Below are positions 34,963-44,784 of a stretch of 64,000 nucleotides of DNA, in pieces. The notes under the pieces were generated by a model that saw nothing but the letters and a program-made list of their open reading frames with translations, did not search any database and was not told the origin of the DNA. Each line of letters opens with the position of its first letter. Position 1 is the stretch's first letter. Origin of the DNA: RGIG4079 sp045637505 (GTDB lineage: Bacteria > Bacteroidota > Bacteroidia > Bacteroidales > Muribaculaceae); the NCBI GenBank assembly GCA_045637505.1, contig JAZTZO010000045.1, positions 46,740 to 110,739 of the forward strand, given 5' to 3'. Position numbers and translations under genes: made by a program.

Positions 34963-35655
34963 ATGAAAAAGAAATTGGTTATTTCTACTGGGGCTGGTAT
35001 CAGCGCCGAGAGTGGGCTCTCTACGTTTAGAGATGCAAATGGTTTATGGGAGCAGTATCCTGTGATGGAAGTGGCAAGTGCCGATGGTTTTGCTCGCAAT
35101 CCAGCATTGGTGCATGAATTTTATAATGCTCGTCGCAAGCAATTACTTGAGGTTGAGCCCAATGACGCTCACCGAGGACTGGTTGATCTCGAAGAGGATT
35201 TTGATGTGAGAATTATAACTCAAAATGTCGATGACTTGCACGAGCGTGCAGGTAGCAAAAATGTGTTACATCTTCATGGCGAATTGATGAAAATAAGGTC
35301 AATGAAAGATGAATCGCGAGTGTATGAGTTGACTGCCGATAACATCGAAACATCGATTGAAACTCGCGATAAATATGGCGATGCAGTGCGCCCTCATATC
35401 GTGTTTTTTCAAGAGGCTGTGCCCAATATTGAGCCAGCAATCGACTTGGTGCAAGAGGCTGATATATTTGTGGTTATAGGCACATCTCTAAATGTGTATC
35501 CAGCAGCAGGGTTGTTGCAATATGTGCGTCGAGGAATACCGGTATATTATATTGATTTGCATCCGGCTTCTGTGCCTGCTGGAGTTGAGGTTTTGGCCAT
35601 GACAGCGACTCAAGGAGTTGAAAAATTGAAGGCCTTATTAAGAGCGAAATGTTAA
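34963..35655 (+). CDS. NAD-dependent protein deacylase (sirtuin), class III-like
   Basis: 230 residues. GAGISAESGLSTFRD (NAD pocket), TQNVDDLHERAG and VLHLHGE with catalytic His near 105 are all present. Tyr54 and Arg57 in HEFYNARR match the residues that favour succinyl- or malonyl-lysine in SIRT5-like enzymes. The four zinc-binding Cys of most sirtuins are absent; the segment between HGEL and RPHIVFFQE has none. I believe this is common in Bacteroidota sirtuins but could not check. It is a single gene with a hairpin terminator. Confidence 0.9.
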   Translation: MKKKLVISTGAGISAESGLSTFRDANGLWEQYPVMEVASADGFARNPALVHEFYNARRKQLLEVEPNDAHRGLVDLEEDFDVRIITQNVDDLHERAGSKNVLHLHGELMKIRSMKDESRVYELTADNIETSIETRDKYGDAVRPHIVFFQEAVPNIEPAIDLVQEADIFVVIGTSLNVYPAAGLLQYVRRGIPVYYIDLHPASVPAGVEVLAMTATQGVEKLKALLRAKC

Positions 35656-35677
35656 ATATATACAAATTTGCAAATGT

Positions 35678-35712
35678 AAACGTCGGGACTTGTCTCGGCG
35701 TTTATTTTTATT
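35678..35712 (+). terminator. Intrinsic terminator after the sirtuin gene
   Basis: AAACGTCGGGAC pairs with GTCTCGGCGTTT (two G-T wobbles) and is followed by the T-rich TATTTTTATT. The remaining 35713-35880 is AT-rich and contains no mraZ-like ORF. Confidence 0.75.
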
Positions 35713-35880
35713 GCGTTAGTAATTAGATGATTACGTAAAATGTTGATAACTTTTTTGAAAAAAATGCAAATATAGTAAAATTTGAATATGTAAATTTTGA
35801 ATAAAAATTTGTAACTTTACAACGTTAAAATGAAAAAGCTATAAAATAACAAACAACGGTTTAAAAGTTACTAACTCACA

Positions 35881-36789
35881 ATGTCGCAAGAAGTTTATCA
35901 CATTCCGGCACTTTTGCCCGAAACATTAGAGGCATTAGATATAAAATCTAATGGCACATATGTTGATGTTACCTTTGGCGGAGGAGGGCATTCGCGTGCT
36001 ATAGTGGAGAAACTCGATGAAGAGGGGCATCTATACTCGTTTGACCAAGATGAAGACGCAGTTAAAAGAGCCTTTGAAGATTCGCGATTTACGATTGTAT
36101 ATAGCAACTTCCGTTTTTTGTCAAACTTTTTGCGCTATCACAAAGTTGAAGGAGTAGATGGCATATTGGCCGACTTGGGTGTGTCGTTTCATCACTTTGA
36201 TGATAAGGACCGTGGCTTTTCATTTAGATTTGAAGGGCAATTGGATATGCGCATGAACCAAAAAGCAAAGCGCACTGCTGCCTGGATTTTAAATAACTAT
36301 AGCGAAGAGCAACTTGCCGATGTGTTTTATCTTTATGGCGAATTGAAAAACGCGCGCAAAATAGCGTCGGTGATATGTAAAGCTCGTAGTCAGTCATCAA
36401 TTGACACCGTGGAGCGATTGCTTGAGGTAACCAAACCACTCATTAACCCTCGTCAAGAGAAAAAAGAATTGGCAATGTTGTTTCAAGCGTTGCGCATTGA
36501 GGTAAATGGCGAGATTGATGTGTTGAAAAAGTTTCTTCAACAAGCATTGGATTCACTCAACCCTGGTGGACGATTAGTGATAATAACATATCATTCGTTG
36601 GAAGATCGATTGGTGAAAAACTTTATGCGTTCGGGAAATTTGAAAGGTGAAACCGAGAAAGATTTCTTTGGTCGCAATTTGTCACCATTTAAGTTGTTGA
36701 CATCTAAACCTATTGTCCCATCGGCACAAGAAGTAGAGCGTAATCCACGTTCGCGAAGTGCCAAATTAAGAGTTGCTCAAAAGTTGTAA
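35881..36789 (+). CDS. rsmH: 16S rRNA (cytosine-1402 N4) methyltransferase
   Basis: 302 residues. SAM-binding motif VDVTFGGGGHSRAIVEKL near residue 27 and the typical LADLGVSFHHFDDKDRGFSF follow the start MSQEVYHIPALLPETLEAL. The C-terminal block VITYHSLEDRLVKNFMR and the final RNPRSRSAKLRVAQK are complete. It heads the division and cell-wall cluster. In most genomes mraZ precedes it; here none is found in the 225 bases upstream. Confidence 0.96.
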   Translation: MSQEVYHIPALLPETLEALDIKSNGTYVDVTFGGGGHSRAIVEKLDEEGHLYSFDQDEDAVKRAFEDSRFTIVYSNFRFLSNFLRYHKVEGVDGILADLGVSFHHFDDKDRGFSFRFEGQLDMRMNQKAKRTAAWILNNYSEEQLADVFYLYGELKNARKIASVICKARSQSSIDTVERLLEVTKPLINPRQEKKELAMLFQALRIEVNGEIDVLKKFLQQALDSLNPGGRLVIITYHSLEDRLVKNFMRSGNLKGETEKDFFGRNLSPFKLLTSKPIVPSAQEVERNPRSRSAKLRVAQKL

Positions 36790-36796
36790 ATATAAA

Positions 36797-37150
36797 ATGA
36801 AAACACATATGGCTGAAGAAACAACCGAAAAGAAAAAAAATTGGTTTTGGCGCATAATCCATGGCCAATTGTTGACAATAGACTTTTTTGCGCGTCACTG
36901 GCTCAAGATCCTCGTGTGTGTGATAATGATTCTTGTGTATATTTCAAACAAATATCAATGTCAAACACGTATGCTTGAAATAGATAAATTGAAAAAAGAA
37001 CTTGAAATAGTGAAGAATCAATGCATCTCGGAACGCAGTATCTATATGGGAAAAATACGCGAATCGGCAATGCAAGAGATGGTCGATTCACTTAATTTGC
37101 AATTGAAAAAACAAGAACAACCACCTTTTAAAATATCTTATTCAGAATGA
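36797..37150 (+). CDS. ftsL: FtsL-like division protein
   Basis: ATG 36797 (or 36809) gives 117-113 residues. A charged cytoplasmic part (EETTEKKKNWFWRI) precedes one membrane segment (ILVCVIMILVYIS, about residues 44-60). A coiled-coil segment follows (MLEIDKLKKELEIVKNQC). This shape and the position between rsmH and ftsI define FtsL, which links FtsQ and FtsWI at the septum; sequence similarity in this family is always weak. The stop overlaps the ftsI start by 4 bases. Confidence 0.78.
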   Translation: MKTHMAEETTEKKKNWFWRIIHGQLLTIDFFARHWLKILVCVIMILVYISNKYQCQTRMLEIDKLKKELEIVKNQCISERSIYMGKIRESAMQEMVDSLNLQLKKQEQPPFKISYSE

Positions 37151-39297
37151 AAACATTTAAAGCACAAATTATTGTTCGATATGCATTGGTAGCTGCATGT
37201 ATATTGATTTTTTCAGGAGCCATTATTGGCGAAGTAGTTGACACAACTATTACTCACAAAGAAGATTGGGACAACAAAGCCGATTCAATTTTGAAACAAC
37301 GCAAAGTGTTGTATCCTAAACGCGGAGATATACTTGCGTGCGACGGAAGCGTGTTGGCAACAAATGTTACAACATATACTGTGCGCATTGACTATCAAAG
37401 CGAGCAGTTTAAGGAAAAAGAATATCGCGACTCAATGGATAAGTATGTCGATAGTCTTCTTGCTCATTTTGATCGTTTTAAAACTAAAGACGAGTGGAAA
37501 GACTATCTATTGGCTCCGTTGGATAAAGAAAAAAAGAAACGCCCAAGAAGTTATACGCTATTGAAAAATATTACTTACACCGAATATTTGAAATTGCGCA
37601 CTTTCCCATTCTTTAACTTCCCCAACAAGAACAAGTGTGGTATAGTGCTCGAGTCGCGTGAACGCCGCAAAAACCCTTATGGTGAAATGGCTTCACGAAG
37701 CATTGGTGTGGTAGGCGAAATAAAAGCCACCAAGGAGCGTCATGGAGTGTGGGGGCTTGAAAGTGACCTCGACTCGCTTCTTTATGGCAAAACTGGATTG
37801 GCAAAAGTAGTGCCTGTGAATATCAACACAATCAATTGGACCGAAGTGCCACCTGTTGATGGTTATGATATCACAACCACAATCGACATCAATCTGCAAG
37901 ATATCGTTGAGAATGAACTCAATGAAGAATTGGTGAAAACTCGTGCCGACTGGGGTGTGGCGATATTGATGGAGGTAGAAACTGGCGACATCAAGGCGAT
38001 TGCCAACCTTGAAATGGATACAGCCGATCATCGTCGATATATTGAAGGAAGCAACCGCGCAGTAGTGGGTGTTGAGCCTGGTTCGGTAATGAAACCCATT
38101 TCGATGCTTGTGGCTCTTGAAAAAGGATGGGTTACTCCCAACACGGTAATCCAAACTGGCCAAAAATATAAATATGCAAGTGGTCCAGCTATATGCGACT
38201 GCTCTCCAGTGTCATCAATGCCAGTATGGGAAGTGATAGAGCGTTCGTCAAATATTGGTATGACAAAAGTGGTTATGCCTCACCTTGAATATCCTCAACA
38301 ATTTAAAGAGTGCTTGACCGAAATAGGGTTCTTTGAACCAATGAACTTGCACATCGCAGGTGAACGCGTGCCACGCATTCGCAATTTGGGTAATTCCAAC
38401 TGGGATTATATCGATGCATCGCGCATGACCTATGGCTATGCAACAGAGATACCACCTATATACACATTGTCGATTTACAATGCAATTGCAAATGGTGGTA
38501 AGTATGTTCGTCCACGATTTGTGACAAAAATATCGGGTGCTGGAGTTGACTCGGTGATACCTGTGTCATATATTCGCGACCGCATTTGTAGCGAAGAAAA
38601 CGCCGAAATCTTGACCAAGATGTTGAAACGAGTTGTGTGGGGCGACCATGGCACAGCGCGCTTGGTATTGAAAGATAAACGAGTGGAAATAGCTGGTAAA
38701 ACAGGTACATGTTATGCCGTATTTGAAAAGCCACGAGTGAACAAAAAGACCGGAAAGGTGATAACAAAAGATATGTATGGTCGCGATATCCCCAACGGCA
38801 CACCAGGTACATATGATGAAAATCGTAAACGCTTGTCGTTTTGTGGATTTTTCCCTGCCGAAAATCCTAAATATTCATGTTTTGTGATGATGTTCCATCC
38901 TAAAAATGGAGTAGGAGCAGCAGCGTCGAGTGGCGTAGTGTTGAAGGATATAGCTTTGAAGATGTATTCAAGAGGCTTGCTCGGTAATGAGAGTGATTTC
39001 AAAGCGCAAAGAGGTAAATCATCTCGTCCCACTATGTATGCTGCAAATGCTGCCAAATATGAAAGAGTAAAAGATGGATTAAATTTAAAATCAATAAATC
39101 ACTATACATTAAAAACTCAATCATCGGGCGTGCCTTCGGTGGTGGGCATGGGGCTTAGAGATGCTATCTCAACCCTTGAAAATGCTGGTTATAATGTTGA
39201 TTTTGATGGAGTGGGGTGTGTGGTGTCGCAACTACCCGCTGCTGGAACAATGGCGACAAAAGGAGATAAAATTAAATTAAGATTATCATATATTTAA
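37147..39297 (+). CDS. ftsI: Septal penicillin-binding protein (FtsI-type) with C-terminal PASTA domain
   Basis: 716 residues. After one membrane segment comes the PBP dimerisation region (RKVLYPKRGDILACDGSVLA). The transpeptidase domain has the nucleophile in GSVMKP (Ser313, Lys316), SSN at 367-369 and KTGT at 518-521. The last 65 residues form a PASTA domain (VPSVVGMGLRDAISTLENAG), which in other bacteria binds peptidoglycan or beta-lactams. PASTA-tailed septal PBPs occur in Bacteroidota. It cross-links septal peptidoglycan with FtsW (43429). A 4-base overlap couples it to ftsL. Confidence 0.95.
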   Translation: MKTFKAQIIVRYALVAACILIFSGAIIGEVVDTTITHKEDWDNKADSILKQRKVLYPKRGDILACDGSVLATNVTTYTVRIDYQSEQFKEKEYRDSMDKYVDSLLAHFDRFKTKDEWKDYLLAPLDKEKKKRPRSYTLLKNITYTEYLKLRTFPFFNFPNKNKCGIVLESRERRKNPYGEMASRSIGVVGEIKATKERHGVWGLESDLDSLLYGKTGLAKVVPVNINTINWTEVPPVDGYDITTTIDINLQDIVENELNEELVKTRADWGVAILMEVETGDIKAIANLEMDTADHRRYIEGSNRAVVGVEPGSVMKPISMLVALEKGWVTPNTVIQTGQKYKYASGPAICDCSPVSSMPVWEVIERSSNIGMTKVVMPHLEYPQQFKECLTEIGFFEPMNLHIAGERVPRIRNLGNSNWDYIDASRMTYGYATEIPPIYTLSIYNAIANGGKYVRPRFVTKISGAGVDSVIPVSYIRDRICSEENAEILTKMLKRVVWGDHGTARLVLKDKRVEIAGKTGTCYAVFEKPRVNKKTGKVITKDMYGRDIPNGTPGTYDENRKRLSFCGFFPAENPKYSCFVMMFHPKNGVGAAASSGVVLKDIALKMYSRGLLGNESDFKAQRGKSSRPTMYAANAAKYERVKDGLNLKSINHYTLKTQSSGVPSVVGMGLRDAISTLENAGYNVDFDGVGCVVSQLPAAGTMATKGDKIKLRLSYI

Positions 39298-39315
39298 AAC
39301 TATAATATTTTAGTA

Positions 39316-40776
39316 ATGAAAGAATTATCACAATTACTACAATCGATAGATGTTATTGAGGTCATAGGTGATACTCACCGTGAAATCAGTGGCATTGTGA
39401 GCGATTCGCGTTGTGCTGCAAAAGACATGATGTTTGTGGCCGTGAGAGGTGTAAATGTAGATGGTCATCAATATATCCCACAATTAAACGGCAAGGGATT
39501 GGGTGCTATCATATGTGAACAATTGCCTCAATCGATTGATGGTGATGTGACTTATGTGCGTGTAGAAAATTCGGCTATTGCCTTGGGTAAACTCGCGTCG
39601 CAATGGTGGGATAACCCCTCACAAAAATTGAAACTTGTGGGTGTGACAGGGACTAATGGCAAAACTACTACAGCCACTCTCATATATGAGATGGCTCGAT
39701 ATATGGGCTACAAGACTGGATTGTTGTCAACAGTGTGCAACTACATTGATAGTGAAGCCGTGCCTGCAACTCACACCACGCCCGACCCCTTGAGCCTTAA
39801 TGCGCTACTTGCGCGCATGGTTGAGGCTGGTTGTGAATATGCTGTGATGGAGGTGAGTTCTCATGCTGCTCATCAACATCGCATTGCTGGGTTGAAATTT
39901 GTGGGAGGAATTTTCTCAAATCTCACTCGCGACCACCTCGATTATCACAAGACGGTTGATGCATATCTCGATGCAAAGAAGATGTTCTTTGATGGTCTTG
40001 AAAAAGATGCATTTGCATTGACTAACATCGATGACAAGGTGGGAGAGGTGATGCTACAAAACACAAAGGCTGCCAAAAAAAGATATTCACTTCGTTCGCA
40101 AGCCGACTTTATGGGACGCATCATCGAAAGCCGTCTTGACGGCACATTGATGACCTTTAACTCAAAAGAAGTTGAGGTGTTGTTTACTGGCAAGTTTAAT
40201 GCTTATAACTTGACTGCGGTGTATGCTACTTCAATACTATTGGGCTGGGATCCCGAAAAAGTATTGGTGGGAATGAGTCGTCTTGTGCCTGTAGCCGGTC
40301 GTTTTCAAGCATTCCACTCGCCCAAGGGTTATACCGCGATTGTTGACTATGCACACACCCCCGATGCCGTGGTGAATGTGCTCAATGCTATTCGCGATGT
40401 GATAGGCAATAACGGAAATATCATCACAGTGGTGGGAGCAGGTGGAAATCGCGACAAAGGCAAGCGTCCTATTATGGCTAAAGAGGCTGCTGCGCGTAGC
40501 GAACGAGTAATTCTCACATCTGACAATCCTCGTGATGAAGAACCTGCCGATATATTGCGTGATATGGAAGCTGGGCTTGATGACGAAGGTCGTGCCAAAA
40601 CATTGAGTATCTCTGACCGTCGTGAAGCAATTCGCACTGCGACTATGCTTGCAACACAAGGTGATGTTATTCTCATCGCAGGTAAAGGACATGAGGACTA
40701 CCAAGAAATTAAGGGTGTGAAATATCACTTTGACGATAGAGAGGTAATATCTGAAATTATTAAAACTGAACAATAA
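39316..40776 (+). CDS. murE: UDP-MurNAc-L-Ala-D-Glu:meso-diaminopimelate ligase
   Basis: 486 residues. The ATP site is GVTGTNGKTTTATL near residue 113. The signature ILTSDNPRDEEP contains DNPR, which recognises meso-diaminopimelate, so the wall peptide is DAP type. HTTPDPLSLNALLARMVEAG and AGKGHEDYQEIKG are also conserved. It adds the third amino acid of the stem peptide in the cytoplasm. MurF, which would follow in many phyla, is not in this cluster. Confidence 0.97.
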   Translation: MKELSQLLQSIDVIEVIGDTHREISGIVSDSRCAAKDMMFVAVRGVNVDGHQYIPQLNGKGLGAIICEQLPQSIDGDVTYVRVENSAIALGKLASQWWDNPSQKLKLVGVTGTNGKTTTATLIYEMARYMGYKTGLLSTVCNYIDSEAVPATHTTPDPLSLNALLARMVEAGCEYAVMEVSSHAAHQHRIAGLKFVGGIFSNLTRDHLDYHKTVDAYLDAKKMFFDGLEKDAFALTNIDDKVGEVMLQNTKAAKKRYSLRSQADFMGRIIESRLDGTLMTFNSKEVEVLFTGKFNAYNLTAVYATSILLGWDPEKVLVGMSRLVPVAGRFQAFHSPKGYTAIVDYAHTPDAVVNVLNAIRDVIGNNGNIITVVGAGGNRDKGKRPIMAKEAAARSERVILTSDNPRDEEPADILRDMEAGLDDEGRAKTLSISDRREAIRTATMLATQGDVILIAGKGHEDYQEIKGVKYHFDDREVISEIIKTEQ

Positions 40777-40790
40777 TAAACTATAGGCAT

Positions 40791-42056
40791 ATGTTGAACT
40801 ATTTATTTGATTATCTACTTGAGATTGATGTCCCTGGAGCTCGATTAATGAGTTATTACACATTCCGTTCGGGTGTGGCATTTTTGTTGTCGCTTCTTGT
40901 TACAATCTTTATAGGTCGTCGCATTATTGAGCGATTGCAAAAAATGCAGATTGGTGAAATTATTCGCGACCTCGGGTTGGAGGGGCAAATGAAGAAAACA
41001 GGTACTCCAACAATGGGTGGGATTATTATAATTATAGCCACATTGGTTCCATGTTTGTTGGTGGGAGATTTGACAAATATCTATATGCTGTTGATGATAG
41101 GTTCAACAATATGGCTTGGCGTGTTGGGATTTCTTGACGACTATATCAAGGTGGCACGCAAAGATAAAGATGGCTTGAAAGGTAAATTTAAAATTGCTGG
41201 TCAGGTGGGTCTTGGTCTTATCGTAGGGCTTACAATGTATTTCAGCCCCGATATGACTATGCGCCTTAATCATGAGGTTAAAGATGTCAATAGCCAAGAT
41301 GTGGTTGAGGTAGTGTATGAAAACCAAGAGGTGAAAGACTTGCAAACAACAATGCCTTTCTTTAAAAACAACAACCTCGACTATGACTGGTTCACCCAAT
41401 GGATGGGCGACTGGGCAACTCCTGCTGCATGGGTGTTGTTTATTCTTGTTACAATCTTTATGGTAACAGCAACTTCCAACGGGGCCAATCTCACCGATGG
41501 GCTTGATGGGCTTGCAACGGGAACATCGGCTATTGCCGCAATAGCATTGGCGATAATAGCCTATCTGGGAGGTAATGTGATTTATTCATCTTATCTCAAT
41601 ATTATGTATTTGCCCGGCAGTGGTGAGGTAGTGGTGTTTATGGCGGCATTTATTGGAGCGCTCATTGGTTTCTTGTGGTATAATGCATATCCTGCTCAAG
41701 TATTTATGGGAGACACAGGTAGTCTCACCATAGGTGGTATCATTGCTGTGAGTGCAATTATCATACACAAAGAATTGTTGTTGCCTATCCTTTGCGCATT
41801 GTTCTACTTTGAAGACCTCTCGGTTGTTATCCAAACAGGTTATTTCAAACTATCGCGCAAATTAACAGGCGAGGGTAAACGCGTGTTTAAGATGACTCCT
41901 ATTCATCACCATTTCCAAAAACCTGGTAATAGCGGAATAAAAGCGTTGATACAACGTCCATATAATGCAGTTCCCGAATCAAAAATTGTGATACGATTCT
42001 GGATTATTGCAATACTTCTTGCTGTAATAACATTTGTGACATTGAAGATACGATAA
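40791..42056 (+). CDS. mraY: Phospho-MurNAc-pentapeptide translocase
   Basis: 421 residues, about ten membrane segments. Conserved GTPTMGGIIII, LGFLDDYIKVARKDKDGL (acidic active-site motif), TDGLDGLATG and PIHHHFQ are intact. It makes lipid I on the inner membrane. An extra soluble segment of about 60 residues (near 155-215, HEVKDVNSQDVVEVVYENQE onward) makes it longer than the roughly 360-residue enzyme of other phyla. I recall similar insertions in Bacteroidota enzymes. Its stop overlaps the murD start by one base. Confidence 0.97.
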   Translation: MLNYLFDYLLEIDVPGARLMSYYTFRSGVAFLLSLLVTIFIGRRIIERLQKMQIGEIIRDLGLEGQMKKTGTPTMGGIIIIIATLVPCLLVGDLTNIYMLLMIGSTIWLGVLGFLDDYIKVARKDKDGLKGKFKIAGQVGLGLIVGLTMYFSPDMTMRLNHEVKDVNSQDVVEVVYENQEVKDLQTTMPFFKNNNLDYDWFTQWMGDWATPAAWVLFILVTIFMVTATSNGANLTDGLDGLATGTSAIAAIALAIIAYLGGNVIYSSYLNIMYLPGSGEVVVFMAAFIGALIGFLWYNAYPAQVFMGDTGSLTIGGIIAVSAIIIHKELLLPILCALFYFEDLSVVIQTGYFKLSRKLTGEGKRVFKMTPIHHHFQKPGNSGIKALIQRPYNAVPESKIVIRFWIIAILLAVITFVTLKIR

Positions 42057-43405
42057 TGAAAACAAAGAAATTAGTAGTGCTCGGTGGAGGCGAAAGTGGC
42101 GTAGGTGCCGCTATTCTCGCTAAAGAGAAAGGGATGGAAGTATTCCTCTCTGACATGGGTAAAATTGCCCCAAAATATAAACAAGCACTCGATGAGGCAA
42201 ATATTCCTTGGGAAGAGGGCACTCACACCGAGTCGATGATTCTTGATGCCGATGAGGTGGTAAAAAGTCCTGGGATACCTCCTACAACACCTTTGATGCA
42301 AAAGATTGCGTCAAAAAATATTCCTGTGATATCAGAAATAGAATTGGCCGGACGATATACCGATGCCAAGATGGTGTGTATTACAGGTAGTAATGGCAAA
42401 ACCACTACTACAATGCTCACATATCATATTTTGAAAAATGCAGGTGTCAATGTGGGACTTGCAGGCAATGTGGGTCATAGTTTGGCGTTGCAAGTTGCCC
42501 ACGAAAAGCACGATGTGTATGTGGTGGAATTGAGTAGTTTCCAACTTGAAAACATGTATGATTTCAAGGCAAATGTGGCTGTGATAATGAATATCACCCC
42601 CGACCACCTCGACCGCTATGACTATGAAATGCAGAATTATGTAAATGCCAAATTCCGCATCCTTCAAAATCTCACATCGCAAGATGCATTTATCTTCTGG
42701 AAAAACGACCCAATCATTGAGGCTCAATTAAAAAATATTGAGACTCAAGCACAATTGTTTCCATTCTCTGAAGTGCAAGAGGAAACATCAAAGGCCTATG
42801 TCGATTCAGAAAACAACTTGATTATTAATGCGCCAAATGCATCGTTGTCAATGCCTCGTGCCGACTTGGCTTTGAGTGGGTTGCACAATCTTTATAATTC
42901 AATGGCAGCAGGGTTGTCGGCATGTATTCTCGACATAAAGAAAGAAGATGTGCGCCGTGCATTATCTAACTTTGAAGGTGTTGAACATCGTCTTGAGTAT
43001 GTCGATACTATTGATGGCGTGAGATATATCAACGACTCTAAAGCAACAAATGTAAACTCATGCTGGTATGCACTTGAAAGTGTACCCAAAAATACAATCC
43101 TCATTCTTGGAGGAAAAGATAAGGGTAATGATTATACCGAAATTGAACCATTGGTAAAGGAAAAAGTAAAAGCAATAGTGTGTATGGGAAAGGACAATAC
43201 TAAATTGCTTGAATTCTTTGCCGACAAAGTAGAAACTATTAGCGACACACACTCTATCGAAGACGCAATCAATGAATGTGCTCGCATAGCACAAAGTGGC
43301 GACACTGTGTTGTTGTCACCATGTTGTGCAAGCTTTGACCTCTTTAAAAGTTATGAAGATAGAGGCGAGCAATTTAAGGCTATCGTAAAATCAATGAAAA
43401 AGTAA
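42056..43405 (+). CDS. murD: UDP-MurNAc-L-Ala:D-Glu ligase
   Basis: 449 residues. N-terminal UDP-binding start KLVVLGGGESGVGAAILAKE, ATP site ITGSNGKTTTTML near residue 107, and NITPDHLDRY, HRLEYV and YINDSKATN in the catalytic and C-terminal domains. It adds D-Glu to UDP-MurNAc-L-Ala. The one-base overlap with mraY suggests translational coupling. Confidence 0.97.
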   Translation: MKTKKLVVLGGGESGVGAAILAKEKGMEVFLSDMGKIAPKYKQALDEANIPWEEGTHTESMILDADEVVKSPGIPPTTPLMQKIASKNIPVISEIELAGRYTDAKMVCITGSNGKTTTTMLTYHILKNAGVNVGLAGNVGHSLALQVAHEKHDVYVVELSSFQLENMYDFKANVAVIMNITPDHLDRYDYEMQNYVNAKFRILQNLTSQDAFIFWKNDPIIEAQLKNIETQAQLFPFSEVQEETSKAYVDSENNLIINAPNASLSMPRADLALSGLHNLYNSMAAGLSACILDIKKEDVRRALSNFEGVEHRLEYVDTIDGVRYINDSKATNVNSCWYALESVPKNTILILGGKDKGNDYTEIEPLVKEKVKAIVCMGKDNTKLLEFFADKVETISDTHSIEDAINECARIAQSGDTVLLSPCCASFDLFKSYEDRGEQFKAIVKSMKK

Positions 43406-43428
43406 ATTAATATTTTAATCGATTAACT

Positions 43429-44763
43429 ATGAAATCAGAAGAACCAATCAAAACAACCAAGCCGAAGGAAAAAGCGGCTCCAACTCCTCCCGGAGATAAG
43501 TATATATGGGCAATATACATTACCCTATGCCTAATCTCGGTAGTAGAGCAATATAGTGCATCGTCAACAATGGTTACTACCAACGACATTATAGGACCAT
43601 TGACCGACCATCTTATGCATCTATTCTTGGGCTTTTTGGTTATTTATTTTGTGCAACGCATTCATTATAGTAAATTTATATTACTTGTGCCCATTTTGGC
43701 CGTAGTGAGTGTAGGTTGTGCTATATATGTTATGATTGGTGGTGATGTAATCAATGGTGCAAAGCGCAGTTTCCGTCTATTTGGGATGCTGCCAGTGCAA
43801 CCTGCCGAGTTAATAAAATTCACATCGGCAGCATTGATAGCATTAATAATGTCAAAATCGCAACTCCAAGATGGCAAGGGGATATCGCGTAAAGGATTGA
43901 TAACAACTCTTGTTGCGATAGCCATATTTGGTGGGGTGTTGATACGTCAAGGAACAACCAACACAATTATATTATTGGCAATATCATTCTCAATGATGAT
44001 TGTGGGTGGAGTTCAGTTGAAAAAGATTTTTGCCATAATAGGTATAGGCATATTGCTGGCAGGAAGTGCTGTAGGCGTAAAGTTATTAATGGAAAAGTCC
44101 GAAGAGAAAGATACTACCGAGTTTGTGGCTCAAAACTCCGATTCGCAAATTGAAAAAGGCGAAACGGTCGATCGTTTTTCTGAAGTGCTCATTCCTCGTC
44201 TTAAGCGTTGGTGGTATGGTGATACAATACCCAAATGGCAACAAAAAATCACACGAACTAATTATCAAGAGCAGTTCTCTTATATAGCGCAAGCTCATGG
44301 TGGTGTAGTGAGGTTTATGCCTGGGAATTCGCGCGAAACATCGCGATTGCCGTTGGCATTCTCCGACTATATCTTTGCCATTGTCATTGAAGACTTGGGG
44401 CTTGTGGGTGGAGTATTTGTATTGATACTTTATATATTCCTCCTCTTCCGTGCCGGAGGGATAGCTTCGCAGTGTACGCGTGCATTCCCGGCAATGCTGG
44501 TGATAGGGATGGCGTTGTATATAACATTCCAAGCATTGTTCCATATGGGCATTGTTTCGGGGTTATTACCTGTTTCGGGGCAACCATTGCCATTGATATC
44601 GGCCGGTGGTACATCAATATTGATAACCTCATTGGCAATAGGGGTGATGTTGAGTGTGAGTCGATTTGCAACTCGCAAAGGAACAGCTCAAAAACGCGAT
44701 ATTAATCAAGAAATAAGTGCGCTTCCCGAAAATGTGCGCGCCGAAAATCCAAGTCAATTATAA
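43429..44763 (+). CDS. ftsW: Septal peptidoglycan polymerase
   Basis: 444 residues with about ten membrane segments; SEDS family. The catalytic-loop block QPAELIKFTSAALIALIMSK is present, as is VIIEDLGLVGG-like FAIVIEDLGLVGGVFVLIL. The C-terminal GLLPVSGQPLPLISAGGTS is diagnostic. The N-terminus is preceded by a Lys/Pro-rich cytoplasmic stretch. A periplasmic or soluble insert of about 60 residues is present near 220-280 (EKDTTEFVAQNSDSQIEKGE). It works with FtsI (37147). Confidence 0.95.
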   Translation: MKSEEPIKTTKPKEKAAPTPPGDKYIWAIYITLCLISVVEQYSASSTMVTTNDIIGPLTDHLMHLFLGFLVIYFVQRIHYSKFILLVPILAVVSVGCAIYVMIGGDVINGAKRSFRLFGMLPVQPAELIKFTSAALIALIMSKSQLQDGKGISRKGLITTLVAIAIFGGVLIRQGTTNTIILLAISFSMMIVGGVQLKKIFAIIGIGILLAGSAVGVKLLMEKSEEKDTTEFVAQNSDSQIEKGETVDRFSEVLIPRLKRWWYGDTIPKWQQKITRTNYQEQFSYIAQAHGGVVRFMPGNSRETSRLPLAFSDYIFAIVIEDLGLVGGVFVLILYIFLLFRAGGIASQCTRAFPAMLVIGMALYITFQALFHMGIVSGLLPVSGQPLPLISAGGTSILITSLAIGVMLSVSRFATRKGTAQKRDINQEISALPENVRAENPSQL

Positions 44764-44784
44764 TTGTTTTAGTAAGAACGATTT

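Noticed and set aside
40237..40881. Minus-strand open frame of 214 codons inside murE and mraY
   Set aside because: It covers two well-identified genes on the other strand and shows no family features.
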